Positions 34,141 to 46,776 of a DNA stretch of 64,000 nt are shown here, piece after piece. Below the pieces are notes generated by a model. The model ran no database searches and was not told where the DNA came from. It saw only the letters and a program-made list of their open reading frames with translations. The stretch lies in assembly GCA_022606135.1 (NCBI GenBank), contig JABYQN010000021.1, positions 1 to 64,000 of the forward strand, in the 5' to 3' direction. This DNA comes from Fomes fomentarius. Taxonomy: Eukaryota > Basidiomycota > Agaricomycetes > Polyporales > Polyporaceae. The position numbers were made by a program, and so were the translations under genes. Numbering within the stretch: position 1 is the first letter of the stretch; each line of letters begins with the position of its first letter.

Positions 34141-34488
34141 TACTGAGTTATCTACAATGTCATATAATTGTGTCCACGAGGCGCTTCACTATCAGCACCA
34201 TGGTGCCTTACTTGACGAAGTCGGCGCTGCGTTCTGCGTAAGTTGGGACAACACTTGTAAACTGTGCGCCGCGGTTGTGCATGGCCAGAAATCACCGAGT
34301 CATACAATGTGTAGTGCATGAAAGAGTACATTGCGGCGTGGTTTTACTAAGACATTACTTTTCAGTTGAACATGAGACATGACCACCAAGTCGTAAGAGG
34401 CTACGTGACACTACTGTACACTGGATTGGTGTAGCAACCTGAAGTCTCTCGGCGGGGAGTATGGGAGGGTGTAAACGAGAAGGTACGA
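34141..34488. other. convergent 3' intergenic region
   Basis: The orphan gene ends at 34140 and the GH2 gene ends at 34489 on the other strand. Nothing coding seen; both 3' regions should lie here. Confidence 0.4.
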
Positions 34489-36745
34489 CTACGCGCCGTT
34501 GACCTTCTTGTTGAAGGTCTCGTAGAGCCTCTGGATGGCGAGCTTCCATTTCTCCTCGTCGACCCGGCTGTACGCACGGTCGTAGGTGAGGAAACCGTTA
34601 ACCTCACCCTCGACGTCCGTGGTCTGGGTGTAGACACCACCGTTGCAGTCGAAAAGCTCGGTCTGCTCACGGAGCTCCTCGATTACCTGCGTAGCAGCAG
34701 GTACGCATAAGCACCAAGAAAGAGGAAGAAAGGAAGAAGAGGGACGCGTACCTTGAGTGCGCGGTAGTTCCAGATGTCGACGGTGTTGTCAATCTCGTAG
34801 GTCTCGTTTATTGCCTTGATCGCAACGTCGTCGTTCCAGAGGTGGTCACTAAAGGGCGGCATTCGCGTCAGCGATCTGTTCCACATCCATGCAATCACGG
34901 AAAACACTCACATAGAGACATTGTGGCCAACACCACCAAACTCGCCCTGGAAGCCGATGCGGACACCATCATAGGGGATAGACGCCCTTGACGCGAACGG
35001 CGTACCGCACTGTGGGTTCGAATAGTGGTGGTTGTCCTGGAAGTCACCCACGCTCAGGCCGTAGATCTGGTACGCCCAGTCGTCCCAGCCAGACATGGAG
35101 TTGACGAGCTGGTGGCCGGAGACGATGTCGCGGACCTTGTCCGTGAGCTTGATCTCGGGGGCGTCGCGGCGCTGGCCCCAGCCCTCGTTGTAGATGACGA
35201 AGGAGGTGACGGAGGGGAAGCCGGTGTGGTGGCGGAAGAGGATGTCGAGCTGGCGCTCGAACTCGGTTTGCTCGGCTTCGTTCACGTCGACGGTGTTCAG
35301 CGCCGGCATATCCTGCATGAGCAGGAGGCCGAGCTGGTCGGCCGCGGCGTAGAAGAGGTCGGGCTCGACCTTGATGTGCTTACGCCTGTGAGCACGAGAA
35401 ATCGGTTAGCAAATGTCGTGACACGATACCTGTAGTGGACGCGTTGGGGTCGGGGACTCACAGGAAGTTGATGCCGAGGTTCTTGAGATACTTCAGGTCA
35501 AACACCATCGCCTCATACGACGGGGGCGAGTGGAGACCATCTGGCCAGTAACCCTGGTCAAGGGGTCCGAACTGGAAGACCGGCTTGCCGTTGAGGACGA
35601 AGCGCTGTACACCATCGATCTCCTTCCGCTCGACTGTGCGGAAGCCGGTGTACGTGTGGACGACGTCGCGGCCGACCTTGGCGGTGATGTTGTACAAGTT
35701 CGGGGTGTCAGGCGACCAGACCTGTGGTGAGGGGAACTTGAACTGGAACGGCTTGTTCGGGCTGCCCCGCGTGCGGAAGACGATCCTGCGGTTGTCCTTC
35801 GGGTCGAGGAACTCAAGGGTGACGGGTGTCTTGGACTCCTCCGACGAGGTGGAGATCGTCGCGTTCACGCTGCCGTCGGCGGAGGAGCGGATGTCGACGT
35901 TGGTGACGTGCTCTGCCGCGGGGACGGACTCGAGCGAGACGGTTTGCCAGATACCACTGCAGGGCTGTAGTACGACAGCGTATCAGTATCAGAAGGGGTG
36001 TATGCACGAAGGGGGGTGGCTTACCGTGTAGAAGATGTGCGAAGGCACGACGCGCTGCTTGCCGATGGGGCGGTTGCCTTCACGGTCGGTGGGGTCGTAG
36101 ACAAAGAGGATGAGTTCGTTCGCGCCGCGCTTGTTGAGGTACTTGGTGACGTCAAACGAGAACTTGTCATAGCCACCGGTGTGGGTGCCGACTTTGTTGC
36201 CGTTCACGAAGACGGTCGCCTCGTAGTCGACCGCAGCGAAGTGAAGGATGACGTTCTCCTTGAAGGACTTGGGCACCGTGAAGGACGTACGGTACCTTGG
36301 GATGAAAGTGTGAGATACGGTACATGCGATAGACAAGAGAAATTGCGCACCAGCTGTAGAAGGACTCGCTCTGCAGCGCGATACCGGACAGACCACTCTC
36401 GATGCAGTAGGGGACGAGGATGCGCTGCTCGAGAGTCGTCTCCACCGGGGGGTTCGCCACCTCGTCCTTGCTCTTCGCGAACTGGAACTCCCAGACACCG
36501 TTCAGGTTCTCCCAAGTGTCACGGCGGAGAAGGGGGCGAGGGTACTCAGCCCAGACGCTATCCGTGTTGGAAGTGACGTTGTCCCACCAGAGCGAACGGA
36601 GCTTGGGCTCGACCGGAACGTACTTGGCCGCACTCGGGCTGTCGTACTTAGGCCGCTCGTCAGTCAGACCACCATTCTTGGGAAGTGCGGCGAGTGCGAC
36701 GGCCGCGAGCGCGAGAGTCGTGAGAGAAGTCTTCAACTTGAGCAT
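34489..36745 (-). CDS. secreted glycoside hydrolase family 2 (beta-galactosidase/glucuronidase type)
   Basis: Six exons (36351-36745, 36025-36295, 35462-35964, 34912-35385, 34752-34848, 34489-34686) join in phase to a 645-aa protein. A signal peptide (MLKLKTSLTTLALAAVALA) opens it. The sugar-binding domain follows (PRPLLRRDTWENLNGVWEF, VILHFAAVDYEATVFVNG), then an immunoglobulin-like sandwich and the TIM barrel (RKHIKVEPDLFYAAADQLGL). The acid/base Glu is in IYNEGWGQ (about residue 457) and the nucleophile Glu in GFQGEFGG (about 538), as in GH2. It probably removes terminal beta-linked sugars from plant or fungal polysaccharide outside the cell; the exact sugar cannot be told from sequence. 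Start ATG 36745 chosen because it directly precedes the signal peptide. No lesions. Confidence 0.93.
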
Positions 36746-39023
36746 CGCGGTCGTCCGGGTGGTCGTCAGAATCACGAACGGGGAGTTGTGCAAGGACTCT
36801 AGGGGAAGAGCGACAGGTCTTTAAAATGCGGGGTGCGGGGGCGGGGAAACTGATGCGCATACAACGCGGCCCTGAGAGGTTGGGTGGATGACGCGTTTGC
36901 CGACCGCTAGGTGGCTCACGGGACCGCGTCGATTTGATGAGGAACGCATGATCTGCGTTAGCCAAGTACTTCAGACGTCGTGAACTCTTGCTTCGTCATG
37001 GAGAGACGGCTTGGCTTTGTTCAACGTTTGTCGTGTTCTGTCCAGTGTCAGGGGCATATTTCTTCTTTGCCGCGTTCTGATGCATAACGCTTCTATGTGG
37101 AGTGCAAGTCAGCAACGATATTGAAAGTCCTCTGCGGTGTGTGTGCGAAACCAACCATCGATCGAATCAACTTACCTCAATGTCACCGTAGTGTTACAGC
37201 AACGACATCTTAGCCCCTAGGGGGGCCTAGAGTCAAGTTGCAAGTGGGATGGCCGAATGCTGAAGGCTGTACCATTCGGACGTAGTGCGTGACCGAAAAA
37301 AATATGCCAGCTGCGGACCTGACAAAATGGCTGAGGCTCGAACGCCGGTCGGATGAACAAATGAAATGGGTCGATACTCGTGGTCGACTGGATGGGAGAA
37401 GAGCGCTGAGAGGAGGATCACAAGGACCTGCTGCGACCAGAGCGAGAATCACAGCCTATGACGTACATACCTTTTAGCGCCCTCCGGCTACAGGGGCGCG
37501 TATGAGATTGGGCGGTCGCAGGTCGTCGCGGAGGATGTAGGTCCTTCAGGATCTGGCCAACATCTTTCCTGGATGGGCTCCGTTGTTGATAGCCGACCAT
37601 CAAGTGAGATACGTACTAGGTCTTCGCACTTTCATCGTTCTCGACCCCATACCAACGGCGCAAGGTCACAAACTATTCCTAGTTTCTGCGTTCGCCACAG
37701 TCAGCCCCAACGTCTACATAAGTGCTTCAGGATCATGAATGCTACAACCACCTCGGCGATAGGACTTCGTATCCAATCGCACTTCACTGTGGAAACTGGC
37801 GGTTGGAGAACAAAAGACGTCTGCAGGCCACTGCTGCCAAGCACGTGTCATAGAACTGCACGGTAAATTCGAGACATGAGGGAACTGAGGAATGAAGGAG
37901 GTTGACTCTTGCAGTCAGAACATCATCATTTGGCGCATCCGATATTCAAGATGGCCACCTGCATTCATCCAAAGAGCAAGACTGCGATCCAGAGGCTGGC
38001 CCAGACGAAGTTCGTAGAGCATTGACAGTGCCACGAACGCCGACAGACGAGAAATAGCTGGAGAGCCAAGTGGCGACGGTCTGACCTGTGAGGCATGTGG
38101 GCTGGAAGTTCCTGCTGGGAAGGGCGTTCCGTCGCTGCCACGTGCGTCGTGCGCTCCTGGCACTCTCTGTGAAAATTCGCGCAAAGCAACATTGGCCCGA
38201 ATGTGAACGATGCCTTTTAAGAGATTGAACTTACTGTTAATGACGTCAACGGACAATAATGATCCGCTCAACTTCAACTTCAAGACTGCGCGGCCCGTGA
38301 CTCCTCGAGCTGTAGGATACCAATGTAGCTAGTCGCCTCGATAGGGATACGCGCAGACGATCGTTGCCTGTGCGTCTTACTCCTCACAGGAATCACCATA
38401 CTTTAGCACTCGTACGTTTTTGGCTGGCAAAGGCGAGCGGAAGGACATGTGTTGAGCGACAGAATCGGGTAAGTATCTTTGGTCGCTGGGAGACGTCTGC
38501 GGGCGGTTCATACTGTCGCTTCCGGAGCATAGGTCAGAGGGCTGAACGTGAAACGAGAGCGGACTGCGGAAGCAAAAGGGAATGCACGGCATGAATGCAG
38601 AGCCTCATGGAAATGAGCGCTAGCACTGGCACGTCATTTCCGGGAGCATGGTCGTCGATCGCCGTGTCTGTCCGAGTGCAAACCTGGTATTGGATGTGGT
38701 AGCCAGTAACATAGATGTAGTAGTGCGACGATATGAGACTAGGGCACACACTGCGCGAACAGCGAGACGTGGACCAGGCGAAAGGGCAGGTTCTCGATTC
38801 GCGAGATGCTGCCAAAAAAGGCGAGCGCTCGCCGCACCGCCACGGGCGGACAGCAAAGCCGAGGGGGAGAAAACTGCTTTCCGTTTGTACCCGACGCCCC
38901 ACTGAACACTGCCCCGAAAGCCAGATCGGCGTGTGCGTACTCAACGTGTATGACTGTCCCCGAGCAAGGGCGAGTTTCGGCCGTATGCACTGCTTGTCAA
39001 GCCCCAGCCAGCCTGACAGACGG
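36746..39023. other. no supported gene
   Basis: Frames at 37210-37477, 37915-38283 and 38534-39165 lack splice logic or family motifs. The right end is the promoter of the Kre9/KNH-like gene. Confidence 0.4.
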
Positions 39024-39031
39024 TATATATA
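39024..39031 (+). promoter_or_regulatory. TATA box of Kre9/KNH-like gene
   Basis: TATATATA, 119 bp before the ATG at 39150. Pyrimidine-rich sequence follows it (CTCTCCAGTCTCCCTACC), as is common around fungal transcription starts. Confidence 0.6.
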
Positions 39032-39149
39032 CTCTGACCCGTACTACAACTCTCCAGTCTCCCTACCACCAACACTACCTCTTCATCCCTACGACTTCTG
39101 TATCCTTACGACTTCTAATCTGTCCAACTTTACGATCTTATTTGTCACG

Positions 39150-39737
39150 ATGTTCTCCCCGATGATTCTCGTCAACTCTCTCGTCTTCGCCCTCGGTGTT
39201 GTCTCCCAGATTGCCTCTGCCGCTCCAGTCCTCGACGCGCGAGACGTGTACGTGCCACCCATCACCTACCCGCATGAGGGTACGGTCTGGCATACCGGCC
39301 AGAGGCACAATGTCACTTGGTGAGCCCCGCTCCTTATCAGCTCGCCCAAGAAGAAGTTCTTATGCGTTATTCATCCTAGGGACGCTTCGAGCCCTCCCGA
39401 GCACATTACTAACTCGATTGGTCGTGTTGTGCTCCGCAAGAGCGGGCGTACTACCTCTAGTGAGTGATTTATCCATGGTTCCGTTACAGACTTTCAGTGA
39501 TGTTTATTGTACTTGCAACAGATGTACTCGCGGATGGCTTCAACATCACAGCTGGTCGCATCGAAGTGACTGTCCCCAGCGTTGAGATTGGTGACGACTA
39601 CCAGCTTGTCCGTGAGTGTCTATCATTCACTTTACCTGTTGCACATGCATATTTCAGTCGAACTAACGTGAACGTCATATTGCGCAGTGTTCGGCGACTC
39701 GGGCAACTTTAGCCCGCTGTTCACCATCCGGGAGTGA
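39150..39737 (+). CDS. Kre9/KNH-like secreted protein, 129 aa
   Basis: Four exons (39150-39319, 39380-39459, 39522-39611, 39688-39737) join in phase; introns are 60, 62 and 76 bp. The product has a signal peptide (MFSPMILVNSLVFALGVVSQIASAAP), then YPHEGTVWHTGQRHNVTWD, IGRVVLRKSG, GRIEVTVPSV and DYQLVLFGDSGNFSPLFTI. This is the Kre9/Knh1 N-terminal-like fold found in Ser/Thr-rich GPI-anchored wall proteins. Unlike those, it ends directly after the domain, with no Ser/Thr tail or GPI signal, so it should be freely secreted. One NVTW and one NITA site could carry N-glycans. Wall-related function is inferred from the family. Confidence 0.88.
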
Positions 39738-41844
39738 GCCCCAAACTCCGCGTTAAGACGACTGAGCCTCATGGCAACGGACTACACTTATTCTCACGAA
39801 CATTCAAACATCATACGGACAATGGACATGGACTCGCCTCTCGGACGTTGAACAGTATGCTACTGTTGTGTAATCATGTACACTGTACACTACCAAATTG
39901 TTGTATCCATATCGCAATACTAAGGTTCAGAGTTCGTGAATTCTAATAGTAACTACGAACGGCGGGTCCCTCCGAGCATGTCTTCGACGAATTCCGTAAC
40001 ACACGGAGTCACTCCGGCAGTATTCATGTTCCCGTTATACGTTAGTAGCATAGCACCCGCCGAATAGTGGAGCCTATTGTCTCATCAACATCTCCGTCAG
40101 CCACACCCTCTACGGGTGTTCGGTGGCTCCGAGTCCGAGTTCGAGTCAGAGTCCGTGATCTTTGGAAGGCTGCGTGTGTATCGTGCTTCGCAGGGGGAAA
40201 ATGTTCGCACAGCGAGCTTTGCGGCACATGGGCCCGCAAAGTAGTCCACGTAGATCCGGTCGTCTTACCCCCGTTGCCGCGACCATTACTAATGATACTA
40301 GTAAGTACTTGCCATGGTCAGGGGTGATCGGAGCTGTGACGGTCACGATCTCAACAGTGCGGCTTGTCTTCGGAGCTTGTGCTCCTCCTCCCTCTCCCCT
40401 CTCATGTCGGGGTCTCATATGGTCAGTTTGATGCGCCCAATATACTTGCGGGTCTACTGCTGATCACATGAACTCGTTAAAACCTCTCTCGCACACTGGC
40501 AGCGACTATCTAATGACCTCACGACCACATCCGACTCGTCGTGTCTTCTACTGACTGCAGCTACTTCCATGTTACTAGTATTCAATCATGACTAACTACC
40601 ATGCCGTCCGTTCTTATAAGTTTTCAGGTAGATCATGACATCCTCCGCTAAGTCATCTCCTATATATGTCCCAAAATCGACGTGCGTTGCTTTGATGATG
40701 TGACCTTGATTCCTTTTCCAGGAGGCTGTCAATCACGCGCTACATATCCCCGTTCTTCTGTCGGACGTGATCAGCTTGGCCAATATCTGTTCGTTTCAAA
40801 ACTTCCATGTTTGCTGCTTCTCTCTCTCTTTTAACAACAACCGCTGGCACAGGATTCCGGTTGTTCATTCATTGATATGAGTCTCGCAGTGGCGGCAGGC
40901 ATCAACCATATGGATCTCTTCAATTCGTGCGATTATCGATACTAGTTGCACTTCTGCCGGACGATGTGAGCGACATATGACATCGTGAGTACCATTCGAC
41001 ATCGGCTGGCGCCAACCTTCCGTCAATCATCTAACGCGTTGTTCTATTTAACCATCACGTCACATCCATCTGCTTCAGCATGCTTCGTCAAACAGCTGCG
41101 ACAGTTGTTCCATGATCACTCGTACGGTACGTCACCATCTGTAGCGGGCCATGAGAACATGTGAGAACGCTGACCGGCGGCAGACACTTTTTAGTAGGGC
41201 GAACCTCGCGTACCCGCGCCACCGCCATCCGAAGACAGCTGTATGGAAGTTTTGATTTTCCGGTATGCTGTATACTATCCCGACTTATTCGGACCTGCAT
41301 GTGGAAGTCCGATGAATTCTTCACGCTCTTACTCGGGCGTCAACATTGACTCGGAGGACAGCACTGACAGGAGCATATCAAGCTCTTGGTGCTACGACCG
41401 GGATTAACACCTCCGACAGCCTCCAATATGGTCTGTGAAGCGATAGATCCAGAAATAGGGTGCCACTGCCTCATGGCTAGCGTACTCGTATGAGTACTCC
41501 CTCATACATCTCTGACGAGGACGGGCTCAAATTGTGCATAGGGTACGCGACGACAGTGATTCTTCGGGTGCCCTTATCTTTGCGGAGACATCAGCACAGA
41601 AGTGAGCGTTCCGTTGCCGAACATACACATACAACTGAGCGTTCCGTTCCCGAAAACTCGTAAATGACCCTTTCGGCTTCATTTTATCCATTTTATCAAC
41701 GTTCGACTCATTATACCGCATTGCAAACAGCCCATATATTCTACACAGCCTCGCATCTTTTTCCATATAAAAACAGTCCGCAGTGCCGCATGGCTCACAT
41801 ACCCCTCCCACTACCACTGTGGAATCTTGCCTCACTCAGTATCA
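39738..41844. other. no supported gene
   Basis: AT-richer DNA with many stops on both strands from 40440 to 41500. Small frames at 40042-40431 (VRVRVRVRD repeats from CGAGTCCGAGTTCGAGTC) are low complexity. No gene seen. Confidence 0.45.
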
Positions 41845-42932
41845 ATGTCCGCGCTATCCGACGTCGTCCAACAACCCACCACGGAGCATTCAGTGCTCTT
41901 CCGGGGCGATGTTCCTCCGGCGGTCCAGAAACATATCGTTGAATTCAGCAACTTCCATCTCAAGGATGTCAACTTTGCTCGCTCGACAGGACAGCAGCTT
42001 GTGCTCAAAGAAGCGTCCATCTTCCGGCGAATCGAGGACAGAAAACTTCAATCAAAGCTAGTGTATGAGATCACCGTTGGTCAAGGTACGTCTGATACGG
42101 TTGAACTCACTGTATGTCCAGTTACTGACACTGAGTCTCTCGGTGGGTGCTGCCTTTCTTCCATGACCATGCGACTACTGCGTACACATGCGAGTAGAGA
42201 TGCTAAATCGCCAACACACGATGCATGGCGGATGCACCGCTTTCCTCGTTGACGTGTGAGTGAGACCGGGTCCTGTTCCTCAATTGACTCGGAATCCATA
42301 TGGGTCTCCTTCCTTCCCGTCCTTCCGACGCTGTCAGCGGTGGCTAAATCGTTTTGTGATGATTAGTGTACGTACGGCTGCTGATTCCAGGTATGGATCG
42401 TACACAGGTGCTCTTCGGTCGGGCTCGCGTTCCTCGCGATGGTGCAGGGCAAGCCGTCGGACTTTGTCTCGCAGACGATCATCACCACGTATCATGCGCC
42501 TGCGCCATTGTAAGTACCACCCGGTTTCGCCAAGAATCCTCAGAATTAACACATGGCTAATTTGTTGCTGTCCGTTATCGCAGGGGTGCGAAGCTCAATA
42601 TCGTTAGTACGACAACGTCCTTCGGTGCACGGACAGTTGCGTCGCGAATAGAGGTGAGGTCCTTCCATTCCTCCTTTCGCGCACTTTTCTCCGGGACCCC
42701 TTTTCCCTTGCTTCTGTGCTTCGCAACTTCTCCGAGATCGGAGCGTGGCGGGTGCAGTGCTATCATGTATGGATCCGAGAGTCGAGACAGGCTTGAGGCA
42801 TGACACTGATAATCACGCACACAGCTTTGGGATGTTACACACGGCCGCCTTTGCGCAACGGGGGTGCACAACAAGATGGCACCAAAATTGCCGACACCCA
42901 CACACCGGGAGTCCGTGCGGGCAAGATTGTAG
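41845..42932 (+). CDS. hotdog-fold thioesterase (ACOT13/PaaI-like), paralog 1, 192 aa
   Basis: Five exons (41845-42085, 42198-42255, 42408-42509, 42584-42653, 42825-42932) join in phase 1, 2, 2, 0. The core reads EMLNRQHTMHGGCTAFLVDV, CSSVGLAFLAMVQG, DFVSQTIITTYHAPAPLGAK, FGARTVASRIELWD and LCATGVHNKMAPKL. HGGC followed by the Asp of FLVD is the usual hotdog acyl-CoA thioesterase signature. It probably hydrolyses an acyl-CoA or related thioester; the substrate is unknown. Two paralogs (60770-61529, 63091-63877) have exons 2-4 of exactly the same length (58, 102, 70 nt). No signal peptide. Introns here are longer (74-171 bp) than in the paralogs. Confidence 0.87.
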
Positions 42933-42992
42933 TGCCAGACCTGGGTTAGCTACGATAAATATTAAGCCACAGAGTTTCTCCATTTGATGCGG

Positions 42993-44679
42993 TCATTCAT
43001 GGATGTACTCTACGTATCTGACGTCCTTCTCACCGTTGAGGCCAGCCTTAATCGTCGCGACGCGCCGACTTCCATGCCGCGGCCTCGCAACCGTGACTTG
43101 CACATCGCGCAGACGTGGAAACGTCGCCACAACTCGGTTTGTGAGCTCCACCACGTCGAAGTGCTCCAGAGCAGCCTCGGTGGCGGTGAGTGGCGGGTCG
43201 GGCTCAGGAACGGACCGAAGGGAGCCACCGATGGCCACCCTAGACAGGGCGGTCGGGCTGTCGTTTGGGTTTGTGAGCGTCAGATGAGGAGCGCCTCCGC
43301 GCAAGCTTCGTTTGGGCCGAGGCTGTGGGAGAAGAGTAGGGATTGTTGTGCTGTTGGAACTGCGTGTGACGTATGCAGTGGAGTCCCACTCCCGGGGCTT
43401 TCGTGCAGTGCCGCTGTAGCGTAATGTGAGGGCGAGACACTGGAGATGCTCGAGGTCCAGGAGAGACGAAAAAAATCCCTCCTTGTTGGCAAACGTTTAC
43501 AGATCCAGATCGTGTCAGCCTGTGACTAGGCTTACGAGCTGCGAAACTGGCGCTCACCATGGTCGCAGAGAGTCGAACGTTTTTCTGCTCCTCGATGGAT
43601 ACTCCAAACACGGCTTCTATACCCTCCAGGGCGGATGCCCCCGGCTCGGCCATCGCAGAGCTGAAACGTGATACTGCGTTTTCAAAGTGCCCATCAACGA
43701 ACTCGATCTTGAGGTTCAGAGGGAGGGCTCGGGACAGCACAGATGTAAGTTGGTCAGGGTGCTGTGTTGAGCCCGCATCTTCCAAGGTGAGGTGGGGGAT
43801 ATGAGAAGCGAGCCCGAGCGCGGAGATGCTCTTCAGAGACCCCGTCAACTGCTCGAGGTGTAGCCACGCTCCGTGCGCCGCGGCATCACGCATCATCCAG
43901 TCTGAAACGTGTTCACGCCTCAAGGGAGACCTCCTGTCAACTCTATCGGGAAGCAGTCGGAGGTGTGTGAGGTTCGGGAAGAAGGGCATGCGCCCTTTGA
44001 GGAAGTGGGCGCTCTGGCCTTCTGTGATGGAAAGGCGGCGGAGGCGAGGGTACGCGATCGTCCCGGACGTGGGTTTGGGATGGAAGTCGTGATAACCGTC
44101 ATACTCCCAACTGAGTTCTTCGAGTGACATTCTGTGTCGATCCATCACGAGCACTGGGTGGAATTTGCTATCCCGGACGCTGTGGTTGATGGATATATGG
44201 GCGGTGACTAGGGAGAAATGCGAAGACTGAAGGAGGTTGTAGCCGAGTGTATTCGTGTGAGATAGAGTGAGGTGTTTCAATGAGCGAAGAGACGCGAGAC
44301 TTTGTGGAAGAGCTGGGTGCGATGCGAGGGTCAGTTCAGGGTGGGTGATGACGAGAGTATCGAGGGCGGTCATGTGAGCTAGAGAGAATACCAGTGCCTC
44401 TGCAGCAGCAACAGACAGTCCCAACGTCCAAAGGTCGAGACGACGTAGGTAAGTGCAACGTATCATGTCGTCCTCTGCGTGCAGAAAGCTAAGGAAGGAG
44501 AGCAGTCTCCGCTCGGTTTCGAGCCCGACTGGATCCTTGATAATGACTTTAGCCCCTTCGTGGTAGAGCAGTCGGCAGGTAGACATGAGGGACGTCCCCG
44601 CTTCGTGCGGTGCTAGGGATATGACATTTAAGAGTACGTCGTAGTTCAGGGTGGTTGGTAGGGTTGCATCAGGTGCCAT
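42993..44679 (-). CDS. F-box-like/LRR protein, 483 aa
   Basis: Start ATG at 44679 (MAPDATLPTTLNYDVLLNVI), then SLMSTCRLLYHEGAKVI, an F-box-like start. LRR-like repeats follow (YLRRLDLWTLGLS, SLRSLKHLTLSHT, PRLRRLSITEG, FPNLTHLRLLPD). Exon 1 is 43558-44679; a 235-bp intron (donor GTGAGC, acceptor CCCACAG) joins in phase 0 to exon 2, 42993-43322, which ends ATFPRLRDVQVTVARP and KDVRYVEYIHE. The stop is at 42993. Same architecture and size as 20541-22095. If the intron is retained the frame stays open to 43240, so a longer isoform end is conceivable. Its 3' end is only 60 bp from the 3' end of thioesterase 1 (convergent). Confidence 0.75.
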
Positions 44680-45902
44680 GCGAGTGGAGTGAGGAGTGCA
44701 GATGCTGATAGTATGTGAGTAAACTAGCTCCGTGGACGTGAGGGCGATAAGCCAAAAGCTCACCGAATAAAAGCTTCCTTTTCTCTTGTAAGCAGAGGAC
44801 ACTGGAGGATGAGTAGAGTAGAATCAGAGCTAGGCTCGATACCACTGGCTTCAAGCTTCGCTACGGGAGAGGATCTCAGATCTGTCAATCGGGGTTCAAA
44901 ATTCGGAATATCCCAGTGTTCGTGTGAAACAACCGTCTGGCTGGATTGATGTATATGTATGTAGACATGCCCGTATGCCTCGGTACACGCACCTCTGTTC
45001 TGGCCGCTGAGTCCCTCAAGTAAGTACAACGCATGCGAAACGGAGGAACGCCAACTGAAGGGAAGACGAAGAGGAAGACTGGCCCGTCACATATAATGCT
45101 ACTTGTCACACAGTAGTGATCGGCGTCAGTCACTGATTTGTTATAATGACTTGTTCCCCGTTCTATCCGTGGGAACAGGCCTTCGTCTGTCATTGCCACT
45201 GCGCGCGAAATGACAGCAGTAACTCAAACTCTCAAGTTCCAAGGGTACGTACAGTCAACGTATTATCCATCTCACCCACCGCACTTTAGAACTCCAGACG
45301 GTAGTTTCTAGCAACCGAACAATGCAGCCTCGGAAGTCTGCTTATCTGAATCTCCGGTTCAAGGCCTGCTGCTCTGCCTCGCTTGAATGGGGTTCCGACG
45401 AGAGGGCATCGAGTGCTATCATGCCCGAGTTCTGCTAGCCATGCATAACGTAAGCCCGACTTACTGCCTTTTTGATCGACAAGTTGACTCAGTAATGCCT
45501 CACGTGTGGCGTGTTCTTGGGATGAGTTACTGGTAAGTTGGAGGCGCCGCTTTTGCTCTCAAGCCCATCGACTATGCGTATTCACTGGGTAAGATGAGAG
45601 TGACTCTTTCAAAAGAGCTTACCAATCTCAGGTCATAGAACATGGCATTCTTGGGAGACTTGGCGGCGGCTTACTACTAGGTGAGCAATAGTCCCATGGC
45701 ACCATACTTTCAAGGTCCTCTTAGACGTTCATTCTGTCGCTCTTCCAATTGATGGGTGATATGCCTGCATGAGCCACAAGTGCATCGACTCTCACTACAT
45801 ACTTTGTGCGCACGCACTTACTTCTCGGAAACGAGCAGCGCAAGGGCGGACAGAGGCTGACATGGACACCCCGGTTCAAGTCAGCCCTGTCCGCCGCGAG
45901 GT
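44680..45902. other. no supported gene
   Basis: Minus-strand frames 44760-45199 contain no motif. The region is read as upstream DNA of the F-box-like gene and of the secreted protein at 46038. Confidence 0.4.
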
Positions 45903-45910
45903 TATATATA
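45903..45910 (+). promoter_or_regulatory. TATA box of small secreted protein gene
   Basis: TATATATA, 128 bp before ATG 46038, a spacing close to that at 39024; a CTCTCTCTCT tract follows at 45959. Confidence 0.6.
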
Positions 45911-46037
45911 ATACTGAGTGCTGCATCCCTTGTTCATCATCGGATACTACCACCTTCGCTCTCTCTCTCTTGGGCGGAACGCACATCTTCGCATCACTAC
46001 ACCACTCGTTCCAACCACACTCCTTTACTACTTTGTC

Positions 46038-46445
46038 ATGGCGCCCTCCTACCGCCTCACCCTTGCACTCGCTGTCTCCTGCTTGAGTTTTACTGCGTTT
46101 GCCCTGCCCGCCGGCTCACCTGTCGACCAAGCCACCCAACGCGCGGGAGTCACACACACACACGCGGGCGCGGGCGCGAACATCCCTCCACAGGTGAAGG
46201 CAGCCGCCAAACAACTTGGCGCTAGAGTACGTGCATCTCATCCTTGGGCCCTTGGGCAGGTCTGATCATGCAACTTCTCACTGCAGATGAATGGCCTCCC
46301 TGTCAACGTCGCCGAGGGCAACAACGCTGAGCGGTCTGTAGTCCCCATGCAGAACTACAAGAATGACATCGCGCGCATGCCGGTCATGGACACCCTCGCT
46401 GGGTCACAGGCTTCGTCTGCGGAGGGGGCGGGGAGTGCTGAGTAG
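46038..46445 (+). CDS. small secreted protein of unknown function, 115 aa
   Basis: Exon 1 (46038-46226) and exon 2 (46287-46445) join in phase 0 across a 60-bp intron (GTACGT..CTGCAG). The signal peptide is MAPSYRLTLALAVSCLSFTAFALP. The mature part is short and polar: THTHAGAGANIPPQVKAA, MNGLPVNVAEGNNAERSVV, MQNYKNDIARMPVMDTL. No cysteines, no CaaX box, so it is neither a cysteine-rich effector nor a pheromone precursor. A TATA box and CT tract upstream suggest good expression. Function unknown. Confidence 0.75.
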
Positions 46446-46776
46446 TAGGCGACCACCGCGAGGAGTGATCTAGACCGTTTTATCATGTGGGCTGTGGAAT
46501 GAAACGCTTCGTGGAGAGACCGGTGTTATAATCGTCATCGAGACTTGTCTCTTCCTCCCTATACAGTGTGTTCGAGTCCGTGGCTCATTTAGCATGCTTT
46601 TTCCAGCTGAACTCCGTACCCACTGTAGGGGGATCCTCATTGCCGTTGCTCCCCTACTAGACATACGGAAAATTTCAACGTAAGCCATATGAACATTTAC
46701 GGGAGGGCCATTGAAGGGTGAATGAAAAGGCACGCTGAGGTCCGTCCAGTCATGCCCCGAATGCGCAGGGAAGGCG

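Noticed and set aside
35025..36824. Plus-strand frames up to 192 codons over the GH2 gene
   Set aside because: They mirror GH2 exons and have no independent splice structure or motif.
39024..41844. Ser/Thr-rich GPI-anchored tail for the Kre9/KNH-like protein
   Set aside because: The stop at 39735-39737 follows the domain directly and no in-phase downstream exon encodes a Ser/Thr tail or GPI signal.
46038..46445. Mating pheromone precursor
   Set aside because: The small secreted protein has a signal peptide and no C-terminal CaaX box, so it does not fit a basidiomycete pheromone.
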